64,000 nucleotides of DNA from Sulfuritalea sp. (GCA_016712985.1 JADJQA010000001.1:124001-188000); one strand, 5' to 3'. Positions 16,140 to 24,754 are shown, counted from the first letter of the stretch. Notes: generated by a model from the letters alone, not told the origin. Translations and numbers: made by a program.

Positions 16140-17312
16140 ATGACACTTTATCTTTCTTCCCGTCTGCCGAACGTTGGCACCACGATTTTTTCGGTCATGT
16201 CGCGGCTTGCCGCGGAACATGGTGCAATCAATCTTTCGCAGGGTTTTCCGGACTTTTCACCATCGCCGCTGCTGCTGGATCGCGTGACGCATCACATGCA
16301 GGCCGGCGCCAACCAGTATCCGCCGATGGCCGGCGTGCCTTCGCTGCGCGAGGCCATTGCGGAAAAGGTCGAGCGACTGTACCTGGCGAGCTACGATGCG
16401 GAAGCCGAAGTGACTGTCACGGCCGGGGCGACACAGGCAATCTACACCGCGATCGCCGCCTGCGTCCGGCCCGGCGACCAGGTCATCGTCTTCGCCCCGG
16501 TGTATGACTCCTATGTCCCCGGCATCGAACTGAATGGCGGTCACGCGGTGTTTGCCAGTTTGCGTTTTCCCGAGTTCAAGCCCGATTGGGAAGAGGTGCG
16601 GGCTTTGATCACGTCGCGCACCCGCATGATCATCATCAATTCGCCGCATAACCCCAGCGCTACCGTGTGGTCGGCGGACGACATGGCGATGCTCGAAGCC
16701 CTGATCCGGGAGACGAAAATCGTCGTGGTCAGCGACGAAGTCTACGAACACGTCGTGTTCGACCAGGCGGAAGGTGGGCACGGAAAGCCTCGGCATGAAA
16801 GTGTGACCCGCTATCCCGGTCTGCGCGAGCGCAGCTTCGTCGTCTCCAGTTTCGGCAAGACCTATCACGTCACCGGCTGGAAGGTGGCGTATTGCCTGGC
16901 GCCGCGCGCACTGATGGCGGAGTTTCGCAAGGCTCACCAGTTCATCGTTTTCACCGTGCACCATCCGGCGCAGCTTGCCCTGGCCGATTTCATGCGCGAG
17001 CAACCCGAGTTTGCGGACAATCTGGCAAGCTTCTATCAGGCCAAGCGCGATTTCTTTCGCCATCAGCTTCAAGGCTCGCGCTTTGTCCTGCTGCCCTGTG
17101 CCGGCACGTATTTCCAGTTGGCTACCTATGCCGCGATCAGCGAGGAGCCGGATACCCGCTTCGTCCAGCGTCTGACCAAGGACCATGGCGTGGCAGCGAT
17201 CCCCGTTTCAGTCTTCAATCCCGATGGCGACGATCAGCGCGTGATTCGCTTCTGTTTTGCCAAGAACGAGACCACGCTGGTGGCGGCCGGCGAGCGTCTG
17301 CGTTCCCTGTAG
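16140..17312 (+). CDS. Class I/II PLP-dependent aminotransferase (methionine / kynurenine-type)
   Basis: 390-residue fold-type I aminotransferase similar to the YbdL/KAT branch, which transaminates methionine and aromatic amino acids. Visible features: INLSQGFPDF near the N-terminus, NSPHNPSATVW for carboxylate and cofactor contact, VVSDEVYEHVVF, and SFGKTYHVTGWK with Lys240 as the PLP-binding lysine. The C-terminal RVIRFCFAKNETTL fits the substrate-binding Arg. Start ATG 16140 places MTLYLSSRLPNVGTTIF at the family N-terminus; no strong ribosome-binding site precedes it. Monocistronic between divergent STAS and a repeat-rich intergenic region. Confidence 0.9.
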   Translation: MTLYLSSRLPNVGTTIFSVMSRLAAEHGAINLSQGFPDFSPSPLLLDRVTHHMQAGANQYPPMAGVPSLREAIAEKVERLYLASYDAEAEVTVTAGATQAIYTAIAACVRPGDQVIVFAPVYDSYVPGIELNGGHAVFASLRFPEFKPDWEEVRALITSRTRMIIINSPHNPSATVWSADDMAMLEALIRETKIVVVSDEVYEHVVFDQAEGGHGKPRHESVTRYPGLRERSFVVSSFGKTYHVTGWKVAYCLAPRALMAEFRKAHQFIVFTVHHPAQLALADFMREQPEFADNLASFYQAKRDFFRHQLQGSRFVLLPCAGTYFQLATYAAISEEPDTRFVQRLTKDHGVAAIPVSVFNPDGDDQRVIRFCFAKNETTLVAAGERLRSL

Positions 17313-17377
17313 ACGCTTTCTTCGGAGATCCCGACAAGGGGCCGTTCACCGTAGAAACGCAGTTGCAACCGCCTCAA

Positions 17378-17869
17378 ACACAGAGAACACAGAGCCACAG
17401 AGAAAGCCCCTTGGCCCACCCGATAGGTGAGTCCTCAATTCAATCCAGGCGAATTTCGGCAATGGACATGCCTATTGCAAAGTGGGGAAACACTCCCTCT
17501 CCCCTTGCGGGCTACCGTATGCACACATCTCAACGGCACCGTCTCCCCGGCGAAAGCCGGGGTCCAGAAGGGCTGAGGCGATGGACTTCGGGACGGTCTT
17601 CGGCAAGAAAAGCCAAGACATACAGGGTAAATCGATGTTTTGCGGTCCCCGTCCACTGGATTCCGGCCTGCGCCGGAATGACGGGAGAGATGTGTGCATA
17701 CGCTAGCCTTTAGGGAGAGGGTACGGGACAAGGGGGCGGTCGACGTGCATGTTGCCATGGCAACCCTTCGCCCCCGGCCCCTCTACCACAAGGCGAGAGG
17801 GGAGAAGTTGCTCGCGGTAATTGGTACGAACATCCAAGAAATAGTCCTGACTCTCCGTGTTCTCTGTGT
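17378..17869. repeat. Outer inverted repeat pair bounding the nested element
   Basis: acacagagaacac at 17378-17390 is perfectly inverted as gtgttctctgtgt at 17857-17869. The arms flank about 470 bases. Similar cacagagaacacagag strings occur between genes in many betaproteobacteria, so this may be a dispersed intergenic repeat (recollection, not a search). Confidence 0.75.
17516..17702. mobile_element. 187-bp MITE-like element with 16-bp perfect terminal inverted repeats
   Basis: The ends are cgtatgcacacatctc (17516-17531) and its exact complement (17687-17702). Inside are two strong hairpins: ccccggc-gaaa-gccgggg (about 17545-17562), with a GNRA-type tetraloop, and attccggc-ctgc-gccggaat (about 17660-17679). 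There is no coding capacity. Size, perfect terminal repeats and lack of genes fit a miniature inverted-repeat element or an ISR-type palindromic repeat; no clear target-site duplication was found. Confidence 0.75.
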
Positions 17870-17908
17870 CGAATGAGGGTTTTGGGTTTGCTCCTCCGGT
17901 GCGGACAT

Positions 17909-17942
17909 AAAAAAAGACCCGACGCCCAAGGGCATCGGGTCT
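17909..17942 (-). terminator. Rho-independent terminator of the phasin gene
   Basis: On the minus strand, agacccgatgccc-ttgg-gcgtcgggtct forms a GC-rich stem with one mismatch, followed by a run of seven T (plus-strand A-run 17909-17915). It lies about 50 bases beyond the phasin stop. A second hairpin (ccagccc/gggctgg, about 17948-17967) precedes it. Confidence 0.9.
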
Positions 17943-17993
17943 GAAGCCAGCCCCTTTGCAGGGCTGGAGGAGGAGACGTTGGAAGAAAGCCGC

Positions 17994-18551
17994 TCAGGCG
18001 GCCTTCTTGGCTTTCGGCGCTACGGATCCGGCAGCCTTGACGGCGGCATTGGTTGCGGCGGCCACGTTGGCCTGGCTGATTTCGGCGACTTGCTTGGCCG
18101 CCTTGCTCATGCTGTCATAGGCTGAGTTGGCGGCGGCGATCGCCGATTTCACGGCGGCCACGGCGACATCGGAACCGGCCGGCGCGTTCTTGGCGGCCTG
18201 GTCAAGCGCGGAAGCGACATTCCTGTTGATTTCAGAAAACTGGCTCTCAACGACCTTTGTCAGTTCTTCTTGGGTCTGGGTCGCGATCTCGTAGGCGCTG
18301 CGCGAGTAGGCTACGGCTTTCTCGATGGCGGGTTGGGCCAGCGTGCTTTGCATCGACACAAATTGCTGCACATCCTTGACGGCGAGCAGAGCCTTGGCGT
18401 TGGCGACGCTGTCTTCCAGCACGGCGCGGGCGGTGTTGAGGTTCAGTGCGGCAAGGCGCTCGGCGCTGGCGAAGGCCGTATTGGCGATGCTCAGCAGGGT
18501 TTCTACATTAGCCTTGTTGGCGTTGGCAAGTTGTTCGGTCGCGACGTTCAT
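17994..18551 (-). CDS. phaP: Phasin family protein (polyhydroxyalkanoate granule-associated)
   Basis: 185-residue helical, alanine-rich protein of the PHA granule surface. It begins MNVATEQLANANKANVETLL and has the phasin pattern FASAERLAALNLNTARAVLE and AVAYSRSAYEIATQTQEELTKVVE. The C-terminus is lysine/alanine-rich (APKAKKAA). Phasins coat granules, limit coalescence and influence depolymerisation. Start 18551 has aggaga upstream. The gene has its own near-consensus promoter, three putative operator repeats and a strong terminator, all consistent with a highly expressed monocistronic gene regulated by granule state. Confidence 0.93.
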   Translation of the reverse strand: MNVATEQLANANKANVETLLSIANTAFASAERLAALNLNTARAVLEDSVANAKALLAVKDVQQFVSMQSTLAQPAIEKAVAYSRSAYEIATQTQEELTKVVESQFSEINRNVASALDQAAKNAPAGSDVAVAAVKSAIAAANSAYDSMSKAAKQVAEISQANVAAATNAAVKAAGSVAPKAKKAA

Positions 18552-18632
18552 GGTGATCTCCTGAAAATAGTAGTAAAGCAATCTGTGCAGATGTCGTCTT
18601 GGTCTTGCTGGCCCCTATTCACCGGGGCGATG

Positions 18633-18802
18633 GTGCACTGCATCATGGTATGCATTATAGGGGTGAAAATTGTCTTGTCAAGACTTTTTTGTGCAATGCA
18701 GCAAAAAACTTGGCATTAGCTATTTTTATAATTAAAACAGTATATTGAGCACGAAAGAAAAAGGGCTTCCGAAGACTTATTGGATCTGTGTTGTGCGCTG
18801 CA
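18633..18802. promoter_or_regulatory. Three GTGC-NN-TGCA repeats, candidate PhaR operators
   Basis: The motif GTGC[AG][AC]TGCA occurs at 18633-18642, 18691-18700 and 18793-18802. The third copy lies in a perfect 17-bp palindrome (gttgtgc-gct-gcacaac, 18790-18806). The first copy covers the expected transcription start and the second lies just upstream of the -35, positions suited to repression. PhaR is known to repress phasin genes and to bind TGC-rich palindromes; assignment to PhaR is inference and no phaR gene is in the window. Confidence 0.65.
18654..18681 (-). promoter_or_regulatory. Near-perfect sigma-70 promoter of the phasin gene
   Basis: On the minus strand, TTGACA (18681-18676) and TATAAT (18659-18654), both full consensus hexamers, are separated by 16 bases. 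Transcription would start near 18646, about 95 bases upstream of the ATG. This is the best promoter seen in the window. Confidence 0.9.
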
Positions 18803-18936
18803 CAACAGGATTCCGCGCTTGCTGAAGAGTGGCTTTCCGGCTGCCGGGCTTTAGTCGTCCAGGGAAAAGCCCTCGGTCGGCCCGGCGAGACAAGCCAGAG
18901 TTTGCCGCGTGCTTTGGCAATTTGCCGCGCTGCTTC

Positions 18937-19551
18937 CTAGCGGGGGTTGGCGATGTCCTGGGCGCCTTTCAACACCGGACCATCGCCGCTGGCGGGGCGC
19001 GGCGCGGCGCCGGCATCCTTGTTCTTCGGCTGGATTACGGCGCGCACGCGATCATTGCTGCCCGGCTGGGCGCGGGTACCGTTGGGACCGCTGCTGACGA
19101 AGTATTTTTCGGCCCTCGCATCATAGGAAATGAACTGGCCGCGAACCTCGTCGAGGCCGCTCTTGACCCAGGCGCGATTGAAGAACTCGGTCTTCTCGCC
19201 CTTCGTATCATGCTCGATGCGCTCGGCTTCGCCTTCGATATAGTCGTCCCGGCCCTCGCGCTTCTGGCGGAAGCGCACCAGTGCGTTGCCGATGCCGGTG
19301 GCGATGCCGCGTTGATAGCCGTCGTCGTCCTGGATGATGACGATCCGCTCGGCGCGGATGATCAGCGTGCCCTTGACCAGTTGCACGTTGCCTTCGAAGG
19401 TCTGGGTTCTCTTCACGTCATCGACAGAAACCCGGTCCGCTTCAAGATTGATCGGCTTGTCGCGGTCGGCCTTTTCGGCCCTGGCGACGGATGCGGCAAG
19501 CGTGACGCAGGCGATGGCGGCAATGGCAGCGAGTCGAAGGAGAGATTTCAT
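18937..19551 (-). CDS. lptA: Lipopolysaccharide transport periplasmic protein LptA
   Basis: 204 residues with a signal peptide (about 1-25, ending ASVARA) and an OstA/LptA beta-jellyroll: KPINLEADRVSVDDVKRTQT, FEGNVQLVKGTLIIRAERIV, and YIEGEAERIEHDTK. LptA forms the periplasmic bridge carrying LPS from the inner membrane to LptD. Its ATG overlaps the lptC stop by four bases, as expected for the Lpt operon. A disordered GDGPVLKGAQ tail ends the protein. Unusually, lptB does not follow. Confidence 0.95.
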   Translation of the reverse strand: MKSLLRLAAIAAIACVTLAASVARAEKADRDKPINLEADRVSVDDVKRTQTFEGNVQLVKGTLIIRAERIVIIQDDDGYQRGIATGIGNALVRFRQKREGRDDYIEGEAERIEHDTKGEKTEFFNRAWVKSGLDEVRGQFISYDARAEKYFVSSGPNGTRAQPGSNDRVRAVIQPKNKDAGAAPRPASGDGPVLKGAQDIANPR

Positions 19552-20123
19552 GGTGTCCTGGTACGGTTGCGATGGAGGGTGGCCGTCACACGACCGCGGA
19601 GGACCGTGATGCCGGATCTGTTGTCAAGCTCGAGTCCGCTGCCATTGATCACGCTCTTGCCCTGGGTAATGACCACCGGATCGTTGGTGCCTCCCCTTTC
19701 TTCGTCGGGGAAAACCTTCATCGTTCTGGTTTCGAGCACGGTGGGCGGCGAATTTTTTAATGCGCCCTGACGGATCGCCCGCACTTCGTCGACCAGATCG
19801 ACTTCCCGGCCGTCCCGGTTGATGTAAGCCATGCGGGCAGATATCTCTGTCGGCGGCAGGCGATGATAGGTGACGCGGGGCGCGGTGACGATCGTGCTGT
19901 CATCGTCCGGGTAATGCACCAGCTTGTCGGCGACCACGGTATGTTGCAGCTTGCCTGCAGGATCGAAGCGGCGCAGCTCGAAACGCTCGACCCAGTAGTC
20001 GGGGTCGTGTCGCTGTGGGCCGCGCGGATGATCGCTCTGGACCACCTGGTTGAGCCAGAAGGTGAGCGCGGCCAGCAGCAGCAGCATCAGCAGCGGAAAC
20101 AGCGAGGCGGTGCGATCCTTCAC
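19548..20123 (-). CDS. lptC: LPS export protein LptC
   Basis: 191 residues: one N-terminal transmembrane anchor (LFPLLMLLLLAALTFWL) and a periplasmic LptC domain with YWVERFELRRFDPAGKLQHT, TYHRLPPTEISARMAYINRDG and a C-terminal LDNRSGITVLRGRVTAT. It receives LPS from LptBFG and hands it to LptA. GTG 20123 is preferred: it forms a GTGA overlap with the kdsC stop and starts VKDRTASLFPLL in register with other LptC proteins; ATG 20153 would overlap kdsC by more than 30 bases. Confidence 0.93.
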   Translation of the reverse strand: MKDRTASLFPLLMLLLLAALTFWLNQVVQSDHPRGPQRHDPDYWVERFELRRFDPAGKLQHTVVADKLVHYPDDDSTIVTAPRVTYHRLPPTEISARMAYINRDGREVDLVDEVRAIRQGALKNSPPTVLETRTMKVFPDEERGGTNDPVVITQGKSVINGSGLELDNRSGITVLRGRVTATLHRNRTRTP

Positions 20124-20668
20124 GACAGATAACCCGCCATGGCCGCATCCCATTTGCCTTGCGCGCGCAGGATCAGGTCGCAGACTTCGCGCACGGCGCC
20201 GCGGCCGCCGCCCCTGGTCGCGACATAGTCAACGCGAGCGAAGACTTCGTCGTGTGCGTCGGCCACCGTGGCGGAAAAGCCGCAGGCCCGCAGGATCGGC
20301 AGATCCACCACGTCGTCACCCATGTAGCCGATCCGCTCGAGTTCGATCCCGCGCCGAGCGGCAAGTCCGTTCAGCCGGGCGCGCTTGTCTTCGACACCCA
20401 TGTGCAGCTCGTCGATGCCGAGATTCACTGCGCGCAATTCGAGCGCGCGCGAACTGCGCCCGCTGATGATCGCCACCGCGACACCGGCCCGCTGCAACAT
20501 TTTCAGGCCATGCCCGTCGAGGCTGGAAAAGGCCTTGATCTCGTCGCCCAGGGAACTGAAGTAGAGCGAGCCATCGGTCAGCACGCCGTCTACGTCGAAC
20601 CCCATCAGGACAAGGCGGGATGCCTTGTCCATGGCCTGAGTCAGCGCCTGGCTGGTGGCTTCGGTCAT
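20120..20668 (-). CDS. kdsC: 3-deoxy-D-manno-octulosonate 8-phosphate phosphatase KdsC
   Basis: 182-residue HAD phosphatase removing phosphate from KDO-8-P in inner-core LPS synthesis. HAD motif I is GFDVDGVLTDG with D25 and D27, motif II the Ser in IISGRSSRA, and motif III/IV is GYMGDDVVDLPIL. There is no cap domain, as in KdsC. It overlaps kdsD by one base (TGATG) and lptC by four, so it lies in the middle of a tightly coupled operon. Confidence 0.96.
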   Translation of the reverse strand: MTEATSQALTQAMDKASRLVLMGFDVDGVLTDGSLYFSSLGDEIKAFSSLDGHGLKMLQRAGVAVAIISGRSSRALELRAVNLGIDELHMGVEDKRARLNGLAARRGIELERIGYMGDDVVDLPILRACGFSATVADAHDEVFARVDYVATRGGGRGAVREVCDLILRAQGKWDAAMAGYLS

Positions 20669-21681
20669 CAGACCACCTTCGCCCGGAACAGGTCGTGCAT
20701 GTTCAGCGCGCCGAGCAGTCCGCCGTCCTCGTCGAGAACCAGCAACTGGTTGATCTTGTTTGTTTCCATCATTTCCACGGCTTCAATGGCCAGACGCCGG
20801 GCGCCAATGCTGCGGGGATGACGCGTCATGACTGCGGTAACCGGAGTGGCGCGCAAGTCGCCGAGGCGTTCCATGGCGCGACGCAAGTCGCCGTCGGTAA
20901 AAATCCCGGTGATGTTCGCCGTCGCGTCGAGTATTACCGCCATGCCCATGCCGCCGCGCGTCATGGCCGCCAGCGCGACTGGAACCGAGACGTCTTCCGC
21001 AAGCGTCGGCACATCGATTCGCATGACATCGCCGACATGGGTCAGCAGCTTGCGACCCAGCGCGCCGCCGGGGTGGGAGCGGGCGAAGTCCTCGGCACCA
21101 AAGCCGCGCGCGTCAAGCAGGGCCACCGCGAGGGCGTCGCCGAGTGCCAGCGCGGCCGTGGTGCTGGCGGTCGGGGCCAGATTCAGCGGGCAGGCTTCCT
21201 GGTCGACGCGGGCGTCGAGATGGATGTCGGCTTCCTGTGCCAGCGACGAGGCCTCGTTGCCGGTGATGGCGATCAGCTTGCCGCCCAGGCGCTTCACCAG
21301 CGGCACGATGGTCAGCAGTTCGTCGTTCTCGCCCGAGTTCGAAATCGCGATCAAGACGTCGTCACGGGTGATCATGCCCAGATCGCCATGGATGGCTTCG
21401 GCGGCATGGACGAAATACGCCGGGGTGCCGGTGCTGGCGAAGGTGGCGGCCAGCTTGCTGCCGATATGGCCGGATTTCCCTATGCCGCTGACGACCACGC
21501 GACCGCGGCTTTCAAGTATCAGCGCAACCGCGGCACGAAACTCCTTCCCCAGCCGCCTGGCGAGCGCGGCAACCGCCGCCGCCTCGATCTCCAGCACCTG
21601 GCGGCCCATGACCACCGCGCGATCATCGTCATGGACGCCAGTCACCGAGGAAATTTCGGGCGCTTGATTGGCTTGGTTCAT
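20668..21681 (-). CDS. kdsD: Arabinose-5-phosphate isomerase KdsD
   Basis: 337 residues: SIS isomerase domain (about 45-180, VVVSGIGKSGHIGSKLAATF, AISNSGENDELL) followed by two CBS domains (about 220-335, DVMRIDVPTLAED and VMTRHPRSIGARRLA). Converts ribulose-5-phosphate to arabinose-5-phosphate, the first step to KDO. Leads the kdsD-kdsC-lptC-lptA operon and diverges from the antiporter gene across about 90 bases, the conserved arrangement of this locus. Confidence 0.96.
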   Translation of the reverse strand: MNQANQAPEISSVTGVHDDDRAVVMGRQVLEIEAAAVAALARRLGKEFRAAVALILESRGRVVVSGIGKSGHIGSKLAATFASTGTPAYFVHAAEAIHGDLGMITRDDVLIAISNSGENDELLTIVPLVKRLGGKLIAITGNEASSLAQEADIHLDARVDQEACPLNLAPTASTTAALALGDALAVALLDARGFGAEDFARSHPGGALGRKLLTHVGDVMRIDVPTLAEDVSVPVALAAMTRGGMGMAVILDATANITGIFTDGDLRRAMERLGDLRATPVTAVMTRHPRSIGARRLAIEAVEMMETNKINQLLVLDEDGGLLGALNMHDLFRAKVV

Positions 21682-21772
21682 CGGAGGCCGACGTTTATCA
21701 TGTACCCGGATTATAGCAACCGCGCCCGCCTGTCTTTCCCTCGGCTTTCCCTCTCATTCCTGCGTTTTCCCC

Positions 21773-23743
21773 ATGACCGACACGCTGCCCCTGATTCTGT
21801 TGCTGCTCGCGGCCGCCGTGGTTGTCGTGGTCATTTTCCGCATGCTCGGCCTGCCGCCGATCATGGGCTACCTGCTGGTCGGCGCGGTGCTGGGACCGCA
21901 CGCCGCGGACTGGGTGCCGGATACCCCGCAGACCCGGCATCTTGCGGAATTCGGCGTGGTGTTCCTGATGTTCAGCATCGGCCTGGAGTTTTCCCTGGCG
22001 CGGCTGTACAGCATGAAGCGCATCGTTTTCGGCCTGGGTCTGGCGCAGATGGTGGTGACGACAATGATCGCCACTGTCCTCGCGCGGTTTGCCAGCATTT
22101 CATGGTTGGCGGGCATCGCGCTGGGCGGCGCGCTGGCGATGTCATCGACCGCCATGCTGTCCAAGCTGCTGGCCGAGCGCGGCGAACTGGATGCGCCGCA
22201 CGGCCGCGAAGTGATCGGCGTGCTGCTGTTCCAGGACATCGCGGTGGTGCCGCTACTGGTGCTGATCCCGGCGCTCTCGCAACCTTTGGAAGCGATGGCC
22301 GAGGCCCTGCTGCTGGCCGGCCTCAAGGCCGCGATACTGCTCGCGCTGGTGCTGTTCATCGGTCAGCGGGCGCTGTCCGCGTGGTTCCATCTGGTGGCGC
22401 GCAGAAAATCGGCCGAGCTGTTCATGCTGAATGTGCTGCTGATCACCCTCGGCCTCGCCTGGCTGACCGAGCTTGCGGGCCTGTCGCTGGCGCTGGGCGC
22501 CTTCACGGCGGGTATGCTGATCGGCGAGACCGAATACCGGTATCAGGTGGAAGAAGACATCAAGCCCTTCCGCGACGTGCTGCTGGGCCTGTTCTTCGTC
22601 GCCATCGGCATGCGCCTGAATGTGCCGCAGATCCTCGGGCAATGGCCGCTGGTGGCCGGCATCCTGACGGCGCTGGTGGCGCTCAAGCTGATGGTCGTCG
22701 GCGCCTGTTCCAGGCTGCTGGGAAGTGCGCCGGCCACCGCGCTGCGCAGCGGTTTGTGGTTGTGCGCCGGCGGGGAGTTCGGCTTTGTCATTCTTGCCCT
22801 GGCCAACGACGTGCATCTGCTCAAGGCCGCGACGCTGCAGCCGGTGCTGGCGGCGATGGTGCTCTCGCTGCTGCTGGCGCCGTTGATCGTGCACCTGTCC
22901 GAGCGGCTGGTGTTTCGTTTCGTCGCTTCGGAATGGCTGCTGCGCTCGATGCAGTTGACGCAGCTCGCGGCGCAGTCGCTGGGCGCCGACAAGCACGCGA
23001 TCATTTGCGGTTACGGGCGCACCGGCCAGCATCTGGCGCGCTTTCTCGAAGCCGAAGGCGTCTCATTCATGGCCCTCGACCTTGATCCCGAGCGGGTGCG
23101 CGAAGCCAGAATCGCCGCCGAAGCGGTCTCCTACGGCGACTCGTCGAAAAAGGAAACGCTGCTGGCAGCCGGCCTGATGCGGGCCAGCGTGGTGATCATC
23201 ACCTTCGCCGATATCGAAGCCGCGCTGCGGGTGATCCACCGGGTTCGCGACTTGCGCCCCGATGTCGCCATCGTGTCACGCGCGAGAGCGCAGGACGATG
23301 TCGAAAAGCTCTTTCTCGCCGGCGCTGCCGAGGTGGTGCCGGAAGCCCTCGAATCGAGCGTGATGCTGGCCACCCATGCGCTGGCGCTGTCGGGCATCCC
23401 GATGCACAAGGTGATCAAGCGCCTGCGCGAAATGCGCGAACAGCACTACTCGCTACTGCGCGGCTTCTTCCATGGCGCCACCGATGCCGGCGCCCATCTG
23501 GCCGATGCGGATCAGCCGCGATTGCATGCGGTGACACTGACGCCGGGCGCATGGGCCGTCGGCCGGCGGGTCGGCGAACTTGACCTGGCAAGAGTCGGCG
23601 CCGGCGTTACGGCGATCCGACGTCGTTCGCAGCGCGCGCTGAAGCTGGAGCCGCAACTGGAGTTGCTCGAAGGCGATGTGGTGGTGCTGATCGGGACGGC
23701 GGCGGCAGTTACAGCCGGGGAGGATGTGCTGCTGCGCGTGTAG
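21773..23743 (+). CDS. KefB/KefC-type monovalent cation:proton antiporter with RCK domain
   Basis: 656 residues: about 12-13 transmembrane segments of the CPA2 family (1-385, including LAEFGVVFLMFSIGLEFSL and GVLLFQDIAVVPLLVLIP), an RCK_N nucleotide-binding domain (about 405-530, HAIICGYGRTGQHLARFLE) and an RCK_C domain (about 575-655). Likely exports K+ or Na+ for protons under control of NAD(H) or glutathione adducts. ATG 21773 is chosen over an upstream in-frame start because the membrane domain begins there. Divergent from kdsD. Confidence 0.92.
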   Translation: MTDTLPLILLLLAAAVVVVVIFRMLGLPPIMGYLLVGAVLGPHAADWVPDTPQTRHLAEFGVVFLMFSIGLEFSLARLYSMKRIVFGLGLAQMVVTTMIATVLARFASISWLAGIALGGALAMSSTAMLSKLLAERGELDAPHGREVIGVLLFQDIAVVPLLVLIPALSQPLEAMAEALLLAGLKAAILLALVLFIGQRALSAWFHLVARRKSAELFMLNVLLITLGLAWLTELAGLSLALGAFTAGMLIGETEYRYQVEEDIKPFRDVLLGLFFVAIGMRLNVPQILGQWPLVAGILTALVALKLMVVGACSRLLGSAPATALRSGLWLCAGGEFGFVILALANDVHLLKAATLQPVLAAMVLSLLLAPLIVHLSERLVFRFVASEWLLRSMQLTQLAAQSLGADKHAIICGYGRTGQHLARFLEAEGVSFMALDLDPERVREARIAAEAVSYGDSSKKETLLAAGLMRASVVIITFADIEAALRVIHRVRDLRPDVAIVSRARAQDDVEKLFLAGAAEVVPEALESSVMLATHALALSGIPMHKVIKRLREMREQHYSLLRGFFHGATDAGAHLADADQPRLHAVTLTPGAWAVGRRVGELDLARVGAGVTAIRRRSQRALKLEPQLELLEGDVVVLIGTAAAVTAGEDVLLRV

Positions 23744-24754
23744 TCAGACGCGCGGAGAGACGGCGCCAGCAGCGATTTCGCGCGGAAACATCCGCATCGA
23801 CTCCGTGTCGAGCGGGTACTGAGGAAGAAATTCCCGGATAACGTCCAATAGCGCATCCGCCTGCGCGAGATCGCGCGGCTTCTTCGCCGGGTCACGCTCC
23901 GTACTGCGTGCCAGCCATAGTTTGAACGCGGCAAATGCCCGCGGATCAAGGACGGGCATCAGCGTCATCTTTCCGTTTTCTGCGATCACGGGCTGCGTGA
24001 TTCGTGGCGCGCTCAGCAGCCATTTCATGTTCCAGATATCCGTGGCGACGAGATCGGCCTCATCGCTGCCGAGCGTAACGGGCGTGTCCTTCCAGGGAGG
24101 ATCGGGCATCTGGCGGATCAGGTCGACCAGGAATCCATTCTTGTTCGCCGCCCGGAAGGTTTGGCCCGACAGGCGCTCGAAGCTGGGATCGATCGCTTGC
24201 AGAATCTTGAGCAGGGAAGGCGGATCCTGCGATACCAACTTGAGGCGTGATCGGTTGTCCCAAAGCAGATCGATATCCGTTGTAGCGGTGATTGCTTCCT
24301 CGAAGAACACGCCGGCCATGCTCTCATAGGCATACAGGGCGTTGGTGCCGATCACCACCAGATTGTGCGTGCCGAAACCGGTCTGACGCAATTTTTCCAG
24401 CAGACGGACGACCATTGCTGGAACTCGCCCAATCAGTGCCGCCCGGTTGAAGCGCACCTGCTCGTCCATGCGTGCCCGCAAGGCGTGTGTCCGCGCCTTT
24501 TCGCGGGCCTTGCCAGCATGGAAATCGGCGTGGATCTTTTCAGTCTCGGGCGCACGCGGCCCCATTGAGCGTCCGTAGCCGCGACGACCGGCCAGCTTGA
24601 AAAGATATTCCTTGCCGCCCGCCGATTTCCAGAGCATGGAGCCCGCAAAACCCGCCAGCCGCCGCTCACCATCCAGTAGCGCCTCCAACAACTGAAGCGC
24701 GTTGATCTGGATTCGACGCTGATTCTCGGAAAGCAGGTAATGCTTCATTTTCAT
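23744..24754 (-). CDS. Nucleotidyltransferase-fold protein (GSU2403 family)
   Basis: 336 residues. Near the centre is a nucleotidyltransferase-like signature, VVIGTNALYAYES followed by TTDIDLLWD with Asp160 and Asp162, similar to minimal and AbiEii-type transferases. The N-terminal 110 residues are helical and basic. I recognise it as a GSU2403-type family but know no reaction for it. It lies between the antiporter and a large membrane protein, has an AT-rich upstream region unlike its neighbours, and carries a palindrome over its start codon. Possible defence or stress role by fold analogy only. Confidence 0.75.
   Translation of the reverse strand: MKMKHYLLSENQRRIQINALQLLEALLDGERRLAGFAGSMLWKSAGGKEYLFKLAGRRGYGRSMGPRAPETEKIHADFHAGKAREKARTHALRARMDEQVRFNRAALIGRVPAMVVRLLEKLRQTGFGTHNLVVIGTNALYAYESMAGVFFEEAITATTDIDLLWDNRSRLKLVSQDPPSLLKILQAIDPSFERLSGQTFRAANKNGFLVDLIRQMPDPPWKDTPVTLGSDEADLVATDIWNMKWLLSAPRITQPVIAENGKMTLMPVLDPRAFAAFKLWLARSTERDPAKKPRDLAQADALLDVIREFLPQYPLDTESMRMFPREIAAGAVSPRV

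Larger units (their letters stand above)
17313..17914. other. Repeat-rich intergenic region, no gene
   Basis: Six hundred bases without a believable gene. It is built of nested inverted repeats: an outer pair (17378-17390 with 17857-17869), an imperfect middle pair (ccctctcc near 17494 with ggagaggg near 17712) and an inner 187-bp element with 16-bp terminal repeats. Short open frames here are low-complexity products of the repeats. Confidence 0.8.
18552..18936. other. Intergenic region between phaP and lptA
   Basis: 385 bases. The phasin-proximal half is AT-rich and holds the promoter and operator repeats. The lptA-proximal part (about 18830-18936) is GC-rich with no convincing terminator. 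No remnant of lptB or rpoN, the usual downstream neighbours of lptA, was found. Confidence 0.6.

Noticed and set aside
17510..17706. Target-site duplication (cta) around the 187-bp element
   Set aside because: The candidate is only three bases and separated from one terminal repeat by an extra base, so chance is likely.
20620..23085. 821-codon plus-strand open frame across kdsD and the antiporter
   Set aside because: It runs antisense through kdsD and out of frame through the antiporter; no domain recognised.
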